Below the pieces are notes generated by a model. It saw nothing but the letters and a program-made list of their open reading frames with translations. It was not told where the DNA came from and did not search any database. A stretch of DNA of 64,000 bases, from positions 6,696,001 through 6,760,000 of the forward strand of contig CM082597.2 in assembly GCA_040954595.2 (NCBI GenBank). The letters are read 5' to 3'. Of this stretch, positions 34,319 to 44,972 are shown piece after piece. Position 1 is the first letter of the stretch; every line of letters starts with the position of its first letter. The DNA is from Balanoglossus misakiensis. Lineage: Eukaryota; Hemichordata. The position numbers and the translations under genes are program-made.

Positions 34319-37300
34319 TTAAGTTGAATCAGCTGCTGTATTTGCTCTTTTCTTCATAGCATAGAAAATGTATTTAGACAGATTTCGTATCACCGTGCTA
34401 TTTTCAGACGTACAAAGCAAAACAAATTTTACATAGGATGGTGCAATATAGAAGTGTGTAGGCAAATATTTGGCCCTTAAATCATCATAAAACGGACATA
34501 CAATGCAGAAGTGAAATTCGTCTTCAATGACATTCTTGTCACAAAAACAGCAAATTCTTTCAGGACGATTCAATAAAGGTCTATCAGATTCTATTCGTAA
34601 AGCATGTGCAGATACTCTTAAGCGACATAAGGCATTGCGATATTTTTCTTGAAGTGGAACAAAAAGGTACTTTTCCCGCCCAAATGTACACTTGAGATTA
34701 CAATATGTATCCAACTTTGAATACATTGCCAGACCAGCATGCCATTCTTGAATAAAAACGTCTTGACATCGCTGTTTAAATAGACTGATAAAAGTATTTA
34801 TGCACCCAACCCCTTGATTAATCCACACTTCCCCAAAACCTAGTGAAAACAATAATTGCTTGACTCCAGAAGCCCAACAATCACGTCCCTTTTCTGCCTC
34901 AGAGTGTTCGAAATTATAACAATGGTAGGCAATACGGTAATGTGACATCGTCAACAATTTGAACCAATATTTGATAACCCTAGTTAGCCTAAATGTGCGA
35001 ATAGAAAAACGACCAAGTTCGCCCTTGACTGCAAGATTAGCTGTATTGTGTTTGAGCTTTAAAATAAAACGACAGAAATCATTATGCACTTTTTCAATCT
35101 GTTCCCCTGCATGTAACCCCCAAATTTCGCTTCCATACATCATGATGGGTAGAATCTTCCCATCAAAAACTTTGAAAGCCAGACTCACATCAATACAGTC
35201 AAACTTACATAATGCCCGCTTCACATTAAACAGCGCTTTCGTAGCTTGTAACGCTAGTTGACCTTGAGCCCGACTCCACAGACCAGAACTGGAAAATAAA
35301 ATTCCAAGATAGCTGTATGCGGGAACAACCTCTACTCTCTGCCCATTCAAAAACCATTTCTCTGTAGATTTAAGTCTACCCGCTTTCCTAAAGACAATAA
35401 TTTTTGATTTGGAAATATTGACTTTGAGCTTCCATTTGCTAGCATATGAAGATAAATTATTTAGTAATCTCTGAAGGCCAATTTGGGTTGTACTAAATAA
35501 AGACAAGTCATCAGCGAAAAGGAGAAAAAAGAGTTTTATAGTGGCAATGTGAACTCCTGCATATTCATGTTCAACCGAACCCCCCAAGTCGTTAATGAAT
35601 AACGTGAAAAGCAAAGGTGACAATAATATGCTGCCTTGCTGCACTCCCATTTCACACCTGAAGAAATCTGTAATACCAGCTGGCGAACGAATGCACGCAG
35701 TTACATTAGCATACATCGATCGTAAAACAGAAAAAACCTTGCCCTTTAACCCTGCTTTAAATAGCTTGTAAAATAAAAGACTGTGGTTAATGCGATCAAA
35801 AGCTTTTTCAAAATCAATGAAGGCGCAATACAGTCTTCCACGCAGATATAAATACCTTGTAATAATGGTTTGCAAAATAAAAATATTATCAATAGTTGAG
35901 TATTTTTTGCGAAATCCTGCTTGTTGTTCCACTAGAGGAAAATGAATATTCGACCAGGAAAGCAATCTCTGATAAATTATATCACTGAAAACCTTGTTAA
36001 TGGTGGGTAACAATGTGATCCCTCTATAATTATTTACATCTTCCCTGGAGCCTTTTTTGTGAAGCGGGACAATCAACCCTTGCACCCATTGCTTTGGAAA
36101 ACAGCCAGTGTTGAGAATTGTCTTAAAAATCTGAAGAATCAAATGTTTAAGTTGAATGGGAGAATTAATCAATATTTCTGGAGAGATCCCGTCAATCCCC
36201 GGGGCTTTGTTAGGTTTCAACCTGGAGAGCGAGTTATTCAATTCATCCATTGTTATATCAGCATCAAGCTCAGCTAAGTCTAACTGTATATCCTGAAAGT
36301 CGTCCTCAGAGGTCAAACCCTCTAAAAAAGAATTAACTTCGTCAATAAAATCAGAATCCGATTGAGACGTATGTGTACCTGGTTCAGAAAAAAGTTTAGA
36401 AAAAAAGTTAAACCACTCGTCATTGCCAATATTTTCTGATGGTCCAGTACATTTGGAACTAACTAGTGACCAGAAATGTTTTGAGTTCGGCTGTCTACTA
36501 TACATTTCAAATTTAAGCTTCTCATTATCATAAAAAGCCCTTTTCTTAGCTTTTAATAAACACTGATAATTCTTTTTCAATTCCGTATACTTCTTCAGTG
36601 CATCTTCAGTTCTACTATTACGAAAATGATTGAGTGACCGACGTACAACCCTTTTCATATTGGTACAATCTTGATCAAACCAGCTCTTTGAAATATTAAC
36701 ACCAGTGCCACCACCATGTGGTGGGCAATATTTCATATCCTCCACAGAAATATGTACTGACTCAATAAGGAGTGACGCTGCTTCAGGAATATTGCCATGG
36801 TCAAGTGCAGATGAAATATAATGCGAATAACGATTTCCTAGCTCCCCCTGCCAAAATAAATGAAAGGTGTCTCTGTGCTCCTCTTTCCAAATGTATTTTG
36901 GGAGCTCAACAACCTGCCCATTTGTCTCTATACTCCTAGTCACTGGTTGCCCCACCTTAATATTAAATAAGACTGGGTGATGATCCGACTCAGGGCGGTC
37001 AGAAATAGCAAAGTAACTAAACATCTCAAAGTTTACCAGCCTCGTCAAGACATAATCTATTACACTACCGCCTTGATCTTTTAAACAAGTGAAGTAGCCC
37101 TGGTTTTTATCTTCAAATAACCTGCCATTAACAATCCGCAACCCAGTGTGCTTACAAAAATCCAATAGTAAATGCCCATATGAATTCACTGTTTTATCTT
37201 TTGACACCCTAGGTGGCATGTGATCATCAAAAACGTACTCCTCAGTGATGGGGAGAAAACCGGTATTGTCAAATGTAATGTAATCTGGTTCAACGGACGT

Positions 37301-37855
37301 TCTAGCATTAAAATCCCCCAGTATAATGAATTTAAAGTCTGGAAACCTAGCGGAGAGATTTACAAGGTCATCTTCAAGATAAACGAAATTACGCTCATCA
37401 GCATAAGAACTTGAACCTTGTGGCGAGAAATATACAACTCCAAAACAGACTTTAAGTAAATCGGTGCTGAACTTTACCCATACAATATCCTTGGTAAAGT
37501 CACTTTCGAAAATTGTGACCCCGTTGGCCTTACCCAGATTTGAACGATAATAAATGCTGATTCCCCCAGAAAATCTCCCAAAATGTTTCAATTTACTACG
37601 ACTAATATGGCAATTGTCATACCCTCTGAGCAAAAATGATGCATCATTTGATGTCCAAGTTTCTGTCAAGAAAATCAAATCAAACTTCATCAAATACTTC
37701 AGTAAATCAGAATTGTTCCATTTGTTTTGTATACCATTAATGTTCCACAGGATGCACGACACATAGTTTTCAGATGCACCCGGAGTCTCACGAACCTCCG
37801 CATATTTCTGTAGTGGTGGATTTGGCAGGTTCTCAGTTCCAAGATTCATTTCCAT
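34319..37855 (-). CDS. LINE ORF2: endonuclease and reverse transcriptase
   Basis: 1,178 residues. The N-terminal apurinic-like endonuclease has WNINGIQ (about 37), LTETW (E65), GDFNAR (180-185) and SDHHPV (290-295). The reverse transcriptase, about 540-850, has NKAPGIDGISPE, NYRGITLL, AFIDFEKAFD (catalytic Asp about 681) and LLFADDLSLF (D782 and D783). A C-terminal CxxC...HFxxxC finger lies near residue 1110 (CCFCDKN...EFHFCIVC). No RNase H is recognised. The motif following QQG reads SILLSPLLF, one Leu longer than the usual SxLSPLLF. The product nicks DNA and reverse-transcribes its own RNA in place. Confidence 0.93.
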   Translation of the reverse strand: MEMNLGTENLPNPPLQKYAEVRETPGASENYVSCILWNINGIQNKWNNSDLLKYLMKFDLIFLTETWTSNDASFLLRGYDNCHISRSKLKHFGRFSGGISIYYRSNLGKANGVTIFESDFTKDIVWVKFSTDLLKVCFGVVYFSPQGSSSYADERNFVYLEDDLVNLSARFPDFKFIILGDFNARTSVEPDYITFDNTGFLPITEEYVFDDHMPPRVSKDKTVNSYGHLLLDFCKHTGLRIVNGRLFEDKNQGYFTCLKDQGGSVIDYVLTRLVNFEMFSYFAISDRPESDHHPVLFNIKVGQPVTRSIETNGQVVELPKYIWKEEHRDTFHLFWQGELGNRYSHYISSALDHGNIPEAASLLIESVHISVEDMKYCPPHGGGTGVNISKSWFDQDCTNMKRVVRRSLNHFRNSRTEDALKKYTELKKNYQCLLKAKKRAFYDNEKLKFEMYSRQPNSKHFWSLVSSKCTGPSENIGNDEWFNFFSKLFSEPGTHTSQSDSDFIDEVNSFLEGLTSEDDFQDIQLDLAELDADITMDELNNSLSRLKPNKAPGIDGISPEILINSPIQLKHLILQIFKTILNTGCFPKQWVQGLIVPLHKKGSREDVNNYRGITLLPTINKVFSDIIYQRLLSWSNIHFPLVEQQAGFRKKYSTIDNIFILQTIITRYLYLRGRLYCAFIDFEKAFDRINHSLLFYKLFKAGLKGKVFSVLRSMYANVTACIRSPAGITDFFRCEMGVQQGSILLSPLLFTLFINDLGGSVEHEYAGVHIATIKLFFLLFADDLSLFSTTQIGLQRLLNNLSSYASKWKLKVNISKSKIIVFRKAGRLKSTEKWFLNGQRVEVVPAYSYLGILFSSSGLWSRAQGQLALQATKALFNVKRALCKFDCIDVSLAFKVFDGKILPIMMYGSEIWGLHAGEQIEKVHNDFCRFILKLKHNTANLAVKGELGRFSIRTFRLTRVIKYWFKLLTMSHYRIAYHCYNFEHSEAEKGRDCWASGVKQLLFSLGFGEVWINQGVGCINTFISLFKQRCQDVFIQEWHAGLAMYSKLDTYCNLKCTFGREKYLFVPLQEKYRNALCRLRVSAHALRIESDRPLLNRPERICCFCDKNVIEDEFHFCIVCPFYDDLRAKYLPTHFYIAPSYVKFVLLCTSENSTVIRNLSKYIFYAMKKRANTAADST

Positions 37856-37891
37856 CCGTGGTTGTAGTACACGTGGGCTTCGGCCAACACC

Positions 37892-38899
37892 CTATCTATC
37901 ACCAACTTTTATCAGATGAGGATCTTTCTTAGTGACATCAAGTATAAAAACCTCACCTTCGATAACTAACTTATCGTAGCGCAAATGTGCCTTTTTGTTG
38001 TCTCTTCTGGCAGCTGACAGGAAAGGACCCAGTTTTCTTCGCTTTTCTCGAATCAGAGGAGGGAGATCTTCAGAAACACGGAGCGGTCCATCACGAGCGA
38101 GATGTTTGCTTTCTCGGAAAACTTTATCCCTGCCTTTACATCTGTTAAATTTCACCACCACTGGCTGTGGACGGGTTTTGGCTTTGGTCAGTCTATGTGC
38201 CCGCTCTATTTCAATGTTCTCACTTTCCAGTGCCAGCTCTTTGTCAATGAAGTCTCGCACCTTCGTTTCAGTATCTTCCCAATTTTCACTCTCATCTTGC
38301 TGCAGCCCATGTATAATTAAATTATTTCTGCGAAGTTGGCCATTTGTATAATCCTGTTGTGATTCCATTCGGTCCAGTCTGTTTCTCAGTTCGATATTTT
38401 CAGATTCCAGTTCACCTATTCGTTGGTTCGCTGCAGCTATTTCCTGTTCCACACCTTTTAAGCCTTCCTTCAGCTCCACTGCTCTTTTTTCCGCCTTTAT
38501 TTCAAGTTGGGAAAACTTGTCTTCGAGAGATACGTGCAGTTTTGACATCTGAGCGTCAATAAACGCTTTCAGTTCGTCGACAATAGCATTCTTGTCTGTA
38601 TTCTGGATTTGGGTTGGAGTTGGCAAAATATCTTCACCGCTGGAGGCAAATTTTGCTTCTGTTAATTTGCTTTGTCGTGTTTTCCTGTCCGTTGTTGATT
38701 CTGTCTTGTCCGTGGCTGGAGCTTTGGGGCCGGGGTTGCGTTCAACATCGCCACATGTCAAAAGCGTCAAGAACAATGCCATGCAGACAAAGGAATTCAC
38801 AGGTACCTTGTCAGTGCCAACGTGGCCGCCGAGCATTGCTTGCAGAGGCTGAGAGAAACATCCAATTCTTTGCCGCCACACTGTCAGTGCAACACCCAT
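37892..38899 (-). CDS. LINE ORF1: RNA-binding protein with N-terminal 2A-like peptide
   Basis: 335 residues from the ATG at 38899 (the longer frame starts at a GTG). Residues 40-58 read as a hydrophobic stretch running into LLTCGDVERNPGP, the 2A ribosome-skipping signature (DxExNPGP), with the predicted break between G57 and P58. A polar linker follows. A coiled coil with heptad-like EIAAANQRIGELESENIEL lies at about 100-180. An L1 ORF1-type RRM region follows (RRNNLIIHGL, ERAHRL, PVVVKF). By family it packages element RNA. The part before the break could act as a signal or leader peptide. Confidence 0.88.
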   Translation of the reverse strand: MGVALTVWRQRIGCFSQPLQAMLGGHVGTDKVPVNSFVCMALFLTLLTCGDVERNPGPKAPATDKTESTTDRKTRQSKLTEAKFASSGEDILPTPTQIQNTDKNAIVDELKAFIDAQMSKLHVSLEDKFSQLEIKAEKRAVELKEGLKGVEQEIAAANQRIGELESENIELRNRLDRMESQQDYTNGQLRRNNLIIHGLQQDESENWEDTETKVRDFIDKELALESENIEIERAHRLTKAKTRPQPVVVKFNRCKGRDKVFRESKHLARDGPLRVSEDLPPLIREKRRKLGPFLSAARRDNKKAHLRYDKLVIEGEVFILDVTKKDPHLIKVGDR

Positions 38900-39041
38900 G
38901 ACCACTTGTACTATTTCTTCTCTACTTCAAGTAAACGTATATGCAACTTTTCAGCCGCCAATTGCCAACAAACAGGAAATTTTTGGGAAAAGTTGGAGAC
39001 ACCAGACATACGCGACGTCTACGGTAGTTCAGTAAACAGCG

Positions 39042-39189
39042 CTTGAAAGTTGGAGTTACTAGAGAATTAACACTTGTGGAATGACTGTGATTGCGAACAT
39101 GTTGATCTTTAAATATAAAAAAAATGCTGAAATTTTAGGGACAAGATTAAAGTTTTCAAAAATAAATACTTATATTGGTACACTATTTA
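39042..39189 (+). repeat. Right target-site duplication of the LINE (148 bp)
   Basis: Matches 34040-34189 with a handful of substitutions and small A-run differences, then continues into the normal array sequence GAAATCCTGCA. Confidence 0.85.
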
Positions 39190-39716
39190 GAAATCCTGCA
39201 TTTTTGACACACAATTTAGCATTCAGGACGCAATATTTATTTGACTTGCATCATTCAAGGGGACACAGTATCAGAGCGAACTCAAAACAATGTGCATGGT
39301 CATTCCTGACAGTAGCCGTATGTACACTACAGCACGTATCAGGGTCAGCCTCAACTGTGACGCCAATCATGGTTGAATCAGTTCTGAAAATAAACTTCCA
39401 ACTAAAATTCACTGTATCACTAAACTGCAAATTAACATTTGGGTCTGTTCTAAATGTACCTTATACATGACAAGGTGGGTGTACACTTGCATAGGCCACC
39501 AGGAGGGACTGGGCATAGGGTTACTTCTGTCAATTGGAAAACGGAATTGAGATGATGACAGAGCTCAACATTGATACATCAGTCAGGAAAATGTGAATCA
39601 CCTCGTCCACTTGTGCGTCAAATGACAAAACAAACACAGTCTGGCTGCAACACTAAAGCTGTACTACATGCAAAATCCCCCTCCACGGTCAAACTTCAAC
39701 ACTTCAAAACACAGCA

Positions 39717-39859
39717 CCTCTATGTAGTGGCCACTTTGTTACAGTCCCTGTGCAATTTACATATGCATTAATTGACCTGTCTATAAAGGCCATTATCTGT
39801 CTATAAAGGCCAGTTCAGAAGAGTCCCTTAACTGGCCACTATAGACAGGTTCGACTGTA
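39717..39859. mobile_element. MITE family A, 5'-truncated
   Basis: Only the part from CCTCTATGTAGTGGCCAC to GGTTCGACTGTA remains. Confidence 0.65.
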
Positions 39860-41811
39860 CTACAGCAGATCAACATCATCAGGCACCTGTGCATGGGTCC
39901 TAATACAATGTAATTGTTCTAACTGTGGCCAAAACAAATTTGCTGGCATACCAAACCCCCACCCCCAGAAATCAAATGGTTCTTCCCTAAGAAGCAATAC
40001 AACAGATTTATTCCACATAAAGTGTAGACAGAATTGTTATCATACAATCAGCCACTGACTCACACAGTAACCTGCAATATAGGCCAACTCTTTCATTCTC
40101 TGTCAAAGTTTGCAACTGTTATCTTTGTGTAAAGAATTGCCCATTGTGTTACTTCCAGAACTTTAGACCTCAACTTGTGGGTGGATTCAACACCCCAGCC
40201 AGTTTAAAAATAGCTGTACTAGCCGAGATAAGAAGTGAATAGAAATTGCTGACTAACAGTTTAATAAAAAACTGTTTATCTAGCAATTGATGCCAAATGA
40301 AATGAAACTTAATTTCATATACAAGCAGCAAAAAATATAATAATATTATCTGATGTTTTTGTAGTGTTGCTATAGTAACACTGTTAGTTGTCACCAATGT
40401 TTCAGCTAGCGCACGGCCTTGCGACATTCGACGCAATAAATGTTGGATTGTGGCAACAAAATAATCTTTATGGGTCACTTTGACGCATTCTTACTGAGTG
40501 AGCAACAATATGACTGATTGTCACCTCCCGTACTTTTGCTTTGCGTCCACCTTTGCTTTCACTGGAACTTGTTACTCCCTTTCAATTTTTGATAATTTAG
40601 TGAACACAACTGGGTGATTGCACACCTTGCACGGCTTGAATCACCCAAGAAGCAACACAGCTCTGCACGCTGTCAAGACCAGTGCGCTGCCATTTTATTC
40701 AGTGCACAAGTTATCTTTACACAGGCGTCCTATAAATAGCATCAATAGCCTAGTAACACAAGCAACGCACAGAGCTTAGGCGCATTGTAACAACTTAGCT
40801 AAACTTAACAAATGATGAAGCAACTTTTGTTGGAGGTCATGCCATGTGTCTGTGCGTCTGCACAGGCTTACAAAATTAACAGCAGCCCAGGGCCGGTAAT
40901 AATTGCGCAGGGCAGGTATATAACGTAAATTTCATCGTCACCTGCCCTGATTTATGCCAATAACTTGATAAGGGAAACTTTTAAATACTTTGCACCATTT
41001 GACTTAGTTTAGAATATGAATGGTATGATTGCAAAAAAAAATTATTATCAAAGCAATTGATCTGATCCTAAATGTTGATCTTTTTGCTCCCAATAATAAT
41101 ATGTGATAAAATTTCTTCATCAATGGCAGTACATAATTAACACACAATCTGAGATGTCTTAGGATATGTCCAATTTCTAAAAATTAAATACATGTACCGG
41201 GTAGTAGGATATAAAAGATAACCCTCACTGAAAACTTGTGAATTTGGCATGAGCAGGCAGACTGTTTCATCGAGGATGGCATAAACAGGGGGGGGGGGAT
41301 TCCACTCTGGCAAGGAGGGACTGTAATATCTCTAGCTGGGCAGGTAAATTTTCAGAGTGTGTATCTAATGGGCAGGTAAGCAAGCAAAACAGAAATCTTA
41401 AGGCCTGACTGCATAATTAGAGAGCAGACTGCAGACACCCGATTATAATAATTTATATCGATGTTTAGGGGCCATAGTGATGTCCAAAAGAAGCTATGAT
41501 TATGTAAATGTTATGGAAATTAGCCCTGACTCTATGATTTTTAACTAGGGAGAACCCTGTCCTGATATATTGTCCCTCGAAAATATGATTTGTTCCCCTT
41601 TCTAACCTGCTGCGGGTCACAATGTCCCCATGCTTTCAATAGCTGGCTGAAACATTGTGTCACCAGGTTGTCTTCAAGAAAAAAAATTCAAATTTCACTA
41701 TTGATATAATACCATCCATCATGAAGAAATATGGTTCCTCACACAAATTCTGTATCGGGAAATTGGTTGCCAGAGATGGAACTTTCATGCAGACACAATG
41801 TGTATGTTTAT

Positions 41812-41863
41812 AATTTGCAATGAATGTTTGCAAAGATTTGTGAAAATACAAGAAGAGACAAAC
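41812..41863 (+). repeat. 52-bp minisatellite site, single unit
   Basis: One unit where other blocks have two or three. Confidence 0.8.
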
Positions 41864-42131
41864 AGCTCACAATGTCTAATGAGTACCAAGAAATCTGGGA
41901 CGGTTCATTTGTATAATGTGATGATGTGTCCCACTTTCAGTTCAATATATCGGTATTTGTCAACTGTACCCAGTCAAAGTTTACATTCATTCTCTTCTCA
42001 GTGATTCATTGTGTTCAAGTTTGACCTTTTGACCTCAACTCTCAGGTACTCAGTCGGTATAGGTAGACCCTGGTATTTGCTGAATCACTGAATTCAATTT
42101 ATCATGTGACTTTGGTGGCTTGCCAAGTTTT

Positions 42132-42137
42132 TATAAA
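42132..42137 (+). promoter_or_regulatory. Orphan TATA box (block U4)
   Basis: Same context as the gene promoters; gene sequence is absent after it. Confidence 0.6.
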
Positions 42138-42138
42138 C

Positions 42139-43429
42139 TACAGCACGTATCAGGGTCGGCCTCAACTGTGACGGCAATCATGGTTTAATCAGTTCTGAAA
42201 ATAAACTTCCAACTAAAATTCACTGTATCACTAAACTGCAAATTACAGCTACATTTGTGTAACATTTGGGTCTGTTCTAAATGTACGTTATACATGACAA
42301 GGTGGGGCACATCTTAGTTTTTGGACTGTTTTATTTTTGGCATATGAAAACCATGACACATCTGGGAAAAAATCTTGATATAAAGAAAGATGTACTCTGA
42401 AATTTAAAAATTGAACAATTACAACTACTGTGTCTACTGACCCTCAAGGGACAAGGGTGTTTCACTTCTGTTGCAATGTCATTTCCATTAACACAAGTTC
42501 AGTTGCCAGTTAGCTATTCATTACACATAATAGCAAGACATAACAGTCTGTTTACGTGTGGGTGCGTTTAATACTAACAATAAAGGCTGTCCCTTATATG
42601 ATCAGAATATTTTGATTCGAGTAATTACAAGAAAATTAACATATCAATTTAGTTTCAATTCTAGCAACTGAAATGATTTATCATAGCTGAGACAACATCT
42701 CTGCTTTGAAGATATGTTTTCTGGCATCAAAACATAAAGTAAGTTTCCTATGAAGACAACGTTCAGAAAGATTTTCAGGTAGGCTTGGAGGAAATAATGC
42801 TATCCAAATATGCGTCACAGTACAAGTATAAAAATCTCTCATAACTACCCATCATGCATCAGTCAGACTGTGCTACTTGTATCATAGAGCAAAACTAGCA
42901 AACATATCCAAATATCAAAGTTGTCTGTTGAAAAGTTTTATACAAAACCATATAACTTTTAAATAGCTTCCAAGAATATTGTAATACATCGAGTGTTCAA
43001 TGGGAAAATGTACATAGATAGCGTGAAAACATTCTAGACATTTGATGAGCACAAAGTGAAAAGACACTGATAGAGTTATGATATCAAGTCAAAATGGATT
43101 GCAACAGTAATTGCCACTGTAACTGGACACGCTGGTAGTAGAAACAACATTTGTTAGAGTTTATGGTTGAACCCTTTGACTTGACAAGCATTTGCAGACA
43201 CTGTACAGGCCATCCAGATGAAAAAACATTGGAAACGACACAAAAACATGCTAACATACTAAGTGACTTGGCAAACAACTGATATCAGCCATATGTGGTT
43301 TATTTTCCAGCCATCGATGACAGTGCGAGACTTCATTCTGACCTTTCCACCCCCGACAGTATGGTTCAGCCCATTGTTTTCAATGATATGGTTTAACCCA
43401 TATACTAGAAATGGGGTGAAAGTCTCCCT
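42139..43429 (+). repeat. Array block U5, 5' part
   Basis: Collinear with 9020-10284. No gene. Confidence 0.7.
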
Positions 43430-43556
43430 CTATGTTCTATTTTGTTGTGAAGCTGTTAACTTAATAATTCTTCTTCCCAAGTGGGCATTGTGTTGTTGCA
43501 GGTATCTAATCATATCAGCTTGCTTCTCCAAAATATCATCCACCTGATTACTATCC
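43430..43556 (-). pseudogene. TMEM192 terminal exon, duplicate 4
   Basis: Intact 127-bp copy with acceptor TTTGTTACAG and stop TAG, upstream of TRIM gene 3. Confidence 0.75.
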
Positions 43557-43715
43557 CTGTAACAAACAAAATACAAAAACACTCATTAAAATCACGAATT
43601 TACTTCAATTCCAAACCAAGGTAGCGATTTGACGCGCTCGCCTTTGTGTGTGGCTGGGCAACAGGTGTCTGTCGATGTCAAACTGCCATAGCTGTAGTAT
43701 ACTATATCTACAGTA

Positions 43716-43884
43716 TACAGTCAAACCTGTATTAGTGGCTACCTCTATATAGTGGCCACTTTGTTACAGTCCCTGTGCAATTTACATATGCACTAATTGA
43801 CCTGTATATAGAGGCCATTATCTGTCTATAAAGGCCAGTTCAGGAGAGTCCCTTAACTGGCCACTATAGACAGGTTCGACTGTA
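43716..43884. mobile_element. MITE family A
   Basis: Intact inverted ends. Confidence 0.75.
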
Positions 43885-44889
43885 CTACAGCAGATCAACA
43901 TCATCAGGCACCTGTGCATGGGTCCTAATACAATGTAATTCTTCTAACTGTGGCCAAAACAAATTTGCTGGCATACCAAATCCCCACCCCCAGAAATCAA
44001 ATGGTTCTCCCCTAAGAAGCAATACAACAGATTTATTCCACATAAAGTGTAGAAAGAATTGTTATCATACAATCAGCCAATGACTCGCACAGTAACCTGC
44101 AATATAGGCCAACTCTTTCATTCTCTGTCAAAGTTTGCAACTGTTATCTTTGTGTAAAGAATTGTCCATTGTGTTACTTCCAGAACTTTTGACCTCAACT
44201 TGTGGGTGGATTCAACACCCCAGCCAGTTTAAAAACAGCTGTACTAGCCGAGATAACAAGTGAATAGAAATTGCAGACTAAGTTTTATAAAAAAAACTGT
44301 TTATCTAGGAAATGAAGCCAAATGAAATGAAACTTAATTTCATATACAAGCTGAATAAATATAATAATATGGTCTGATTTTTTTGTAGTGTTGCTATAGT
44401 AACACTGTCAGTTGCCACCAAGTTGTCTTTAAGAAAAAAAAATTCACATTTCAGCATTGGTATAATACCGTCTATCAGGATGAAATATGATTCCTCACAC
44501 AAATTCTGTATTGGGAAATTGGTTGCCAGAGATGGAACTTTCATGCAGACACAATGTGTATGTTTATAATTTGCAATGAATGTTTGCAAAGATTTGTGAA
44601 AATACAAGAAGAGACAAACAGCTCACAATGTCTAATGAGTACCAAGAAATTTGGGACGGTTCATTGGTATAATGTGATGATTTGTCCCACTTTCAGTTCA
44701 ATATATCGGTATTTGTCAACTGTACCCAGTCAAAGTTTACATTCATACTCTTCTCAGTGATACATGCATGTTCAAGTTTGACCTTTTGACCTCAACTCTC
44801 AGGTACTCAGCCGGTACGAGGTAGACCCTGGTATTTGCTGAATCACTGAATTCAATTTATCATGTGACTTTGATGGCTTGCCAAGTTTT
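43885..44889 (+). repeat. Array block U5, shortened spacer before TRIM gene 3
   Basis: It has the same internal deletion junction as block U3 (near 44410) and a one-unit minisatellite at 44568-44619. No gene is seen. Confidence 0.7.
44568..44619 (+). repeat. 52-bp minisatellite site, single unit
   Basis: One unit only. Confidence 0.8.
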
Positions 44890-44895
44890 TATAAA
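44890..44895 (+). promoter_or_regulatory. TATA box of TRIM-NHL gene 3
   Basis: TATAAA, 83 bp before the ATG; the leader is a few bases shorter than in the other genes. Confidence 0.6.
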
Positions 44896-44972
44896 CCCCA
44901 TAACTCATTATAACACTATACTGAACAGTGTGTTGGTATGTGATTACAAGCATTTTGACTCGAGCTGCAAAG

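Larger units (their letters stand above)
34190..39041 (-). mobile_element. APE-type LINE, apparently full length, minus strand
   Basis: A 4,852-bp insertion between long direct repeats. Reading on the minus strand: a leader of about 140 bp, ORF1 (38899-37892), a 36-bp gap, ORF2 (37855-34319), and a 3' end in (AAT)n, seen as TTATTATTATT at 34190-34209. Both frames are open, suggesting recent insertion. The endonuclease type, the L1-like ORF1 and the C-terminal Cys/His finger place it among APE LINEs; the clade is not resolved. Confidence 0.92.
39190..42138 (+). repeat. Tail of G2 and array block U4 (no TMEM192 exon, no gene)
   Basis: Collinear with 19740-20035 up to about 39478. It then switches to a different spacer (GTGGGTGTACACTTGCATAG...) shared only with 59530-59711 and 60160-60200. 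From about 39717 it rejoins array sequence inside MITE family A, so the stretch that would carry the TMEM192 exon is missing. It ends at an orphan TATA box. No gene is seen. Confidence 0.7.
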
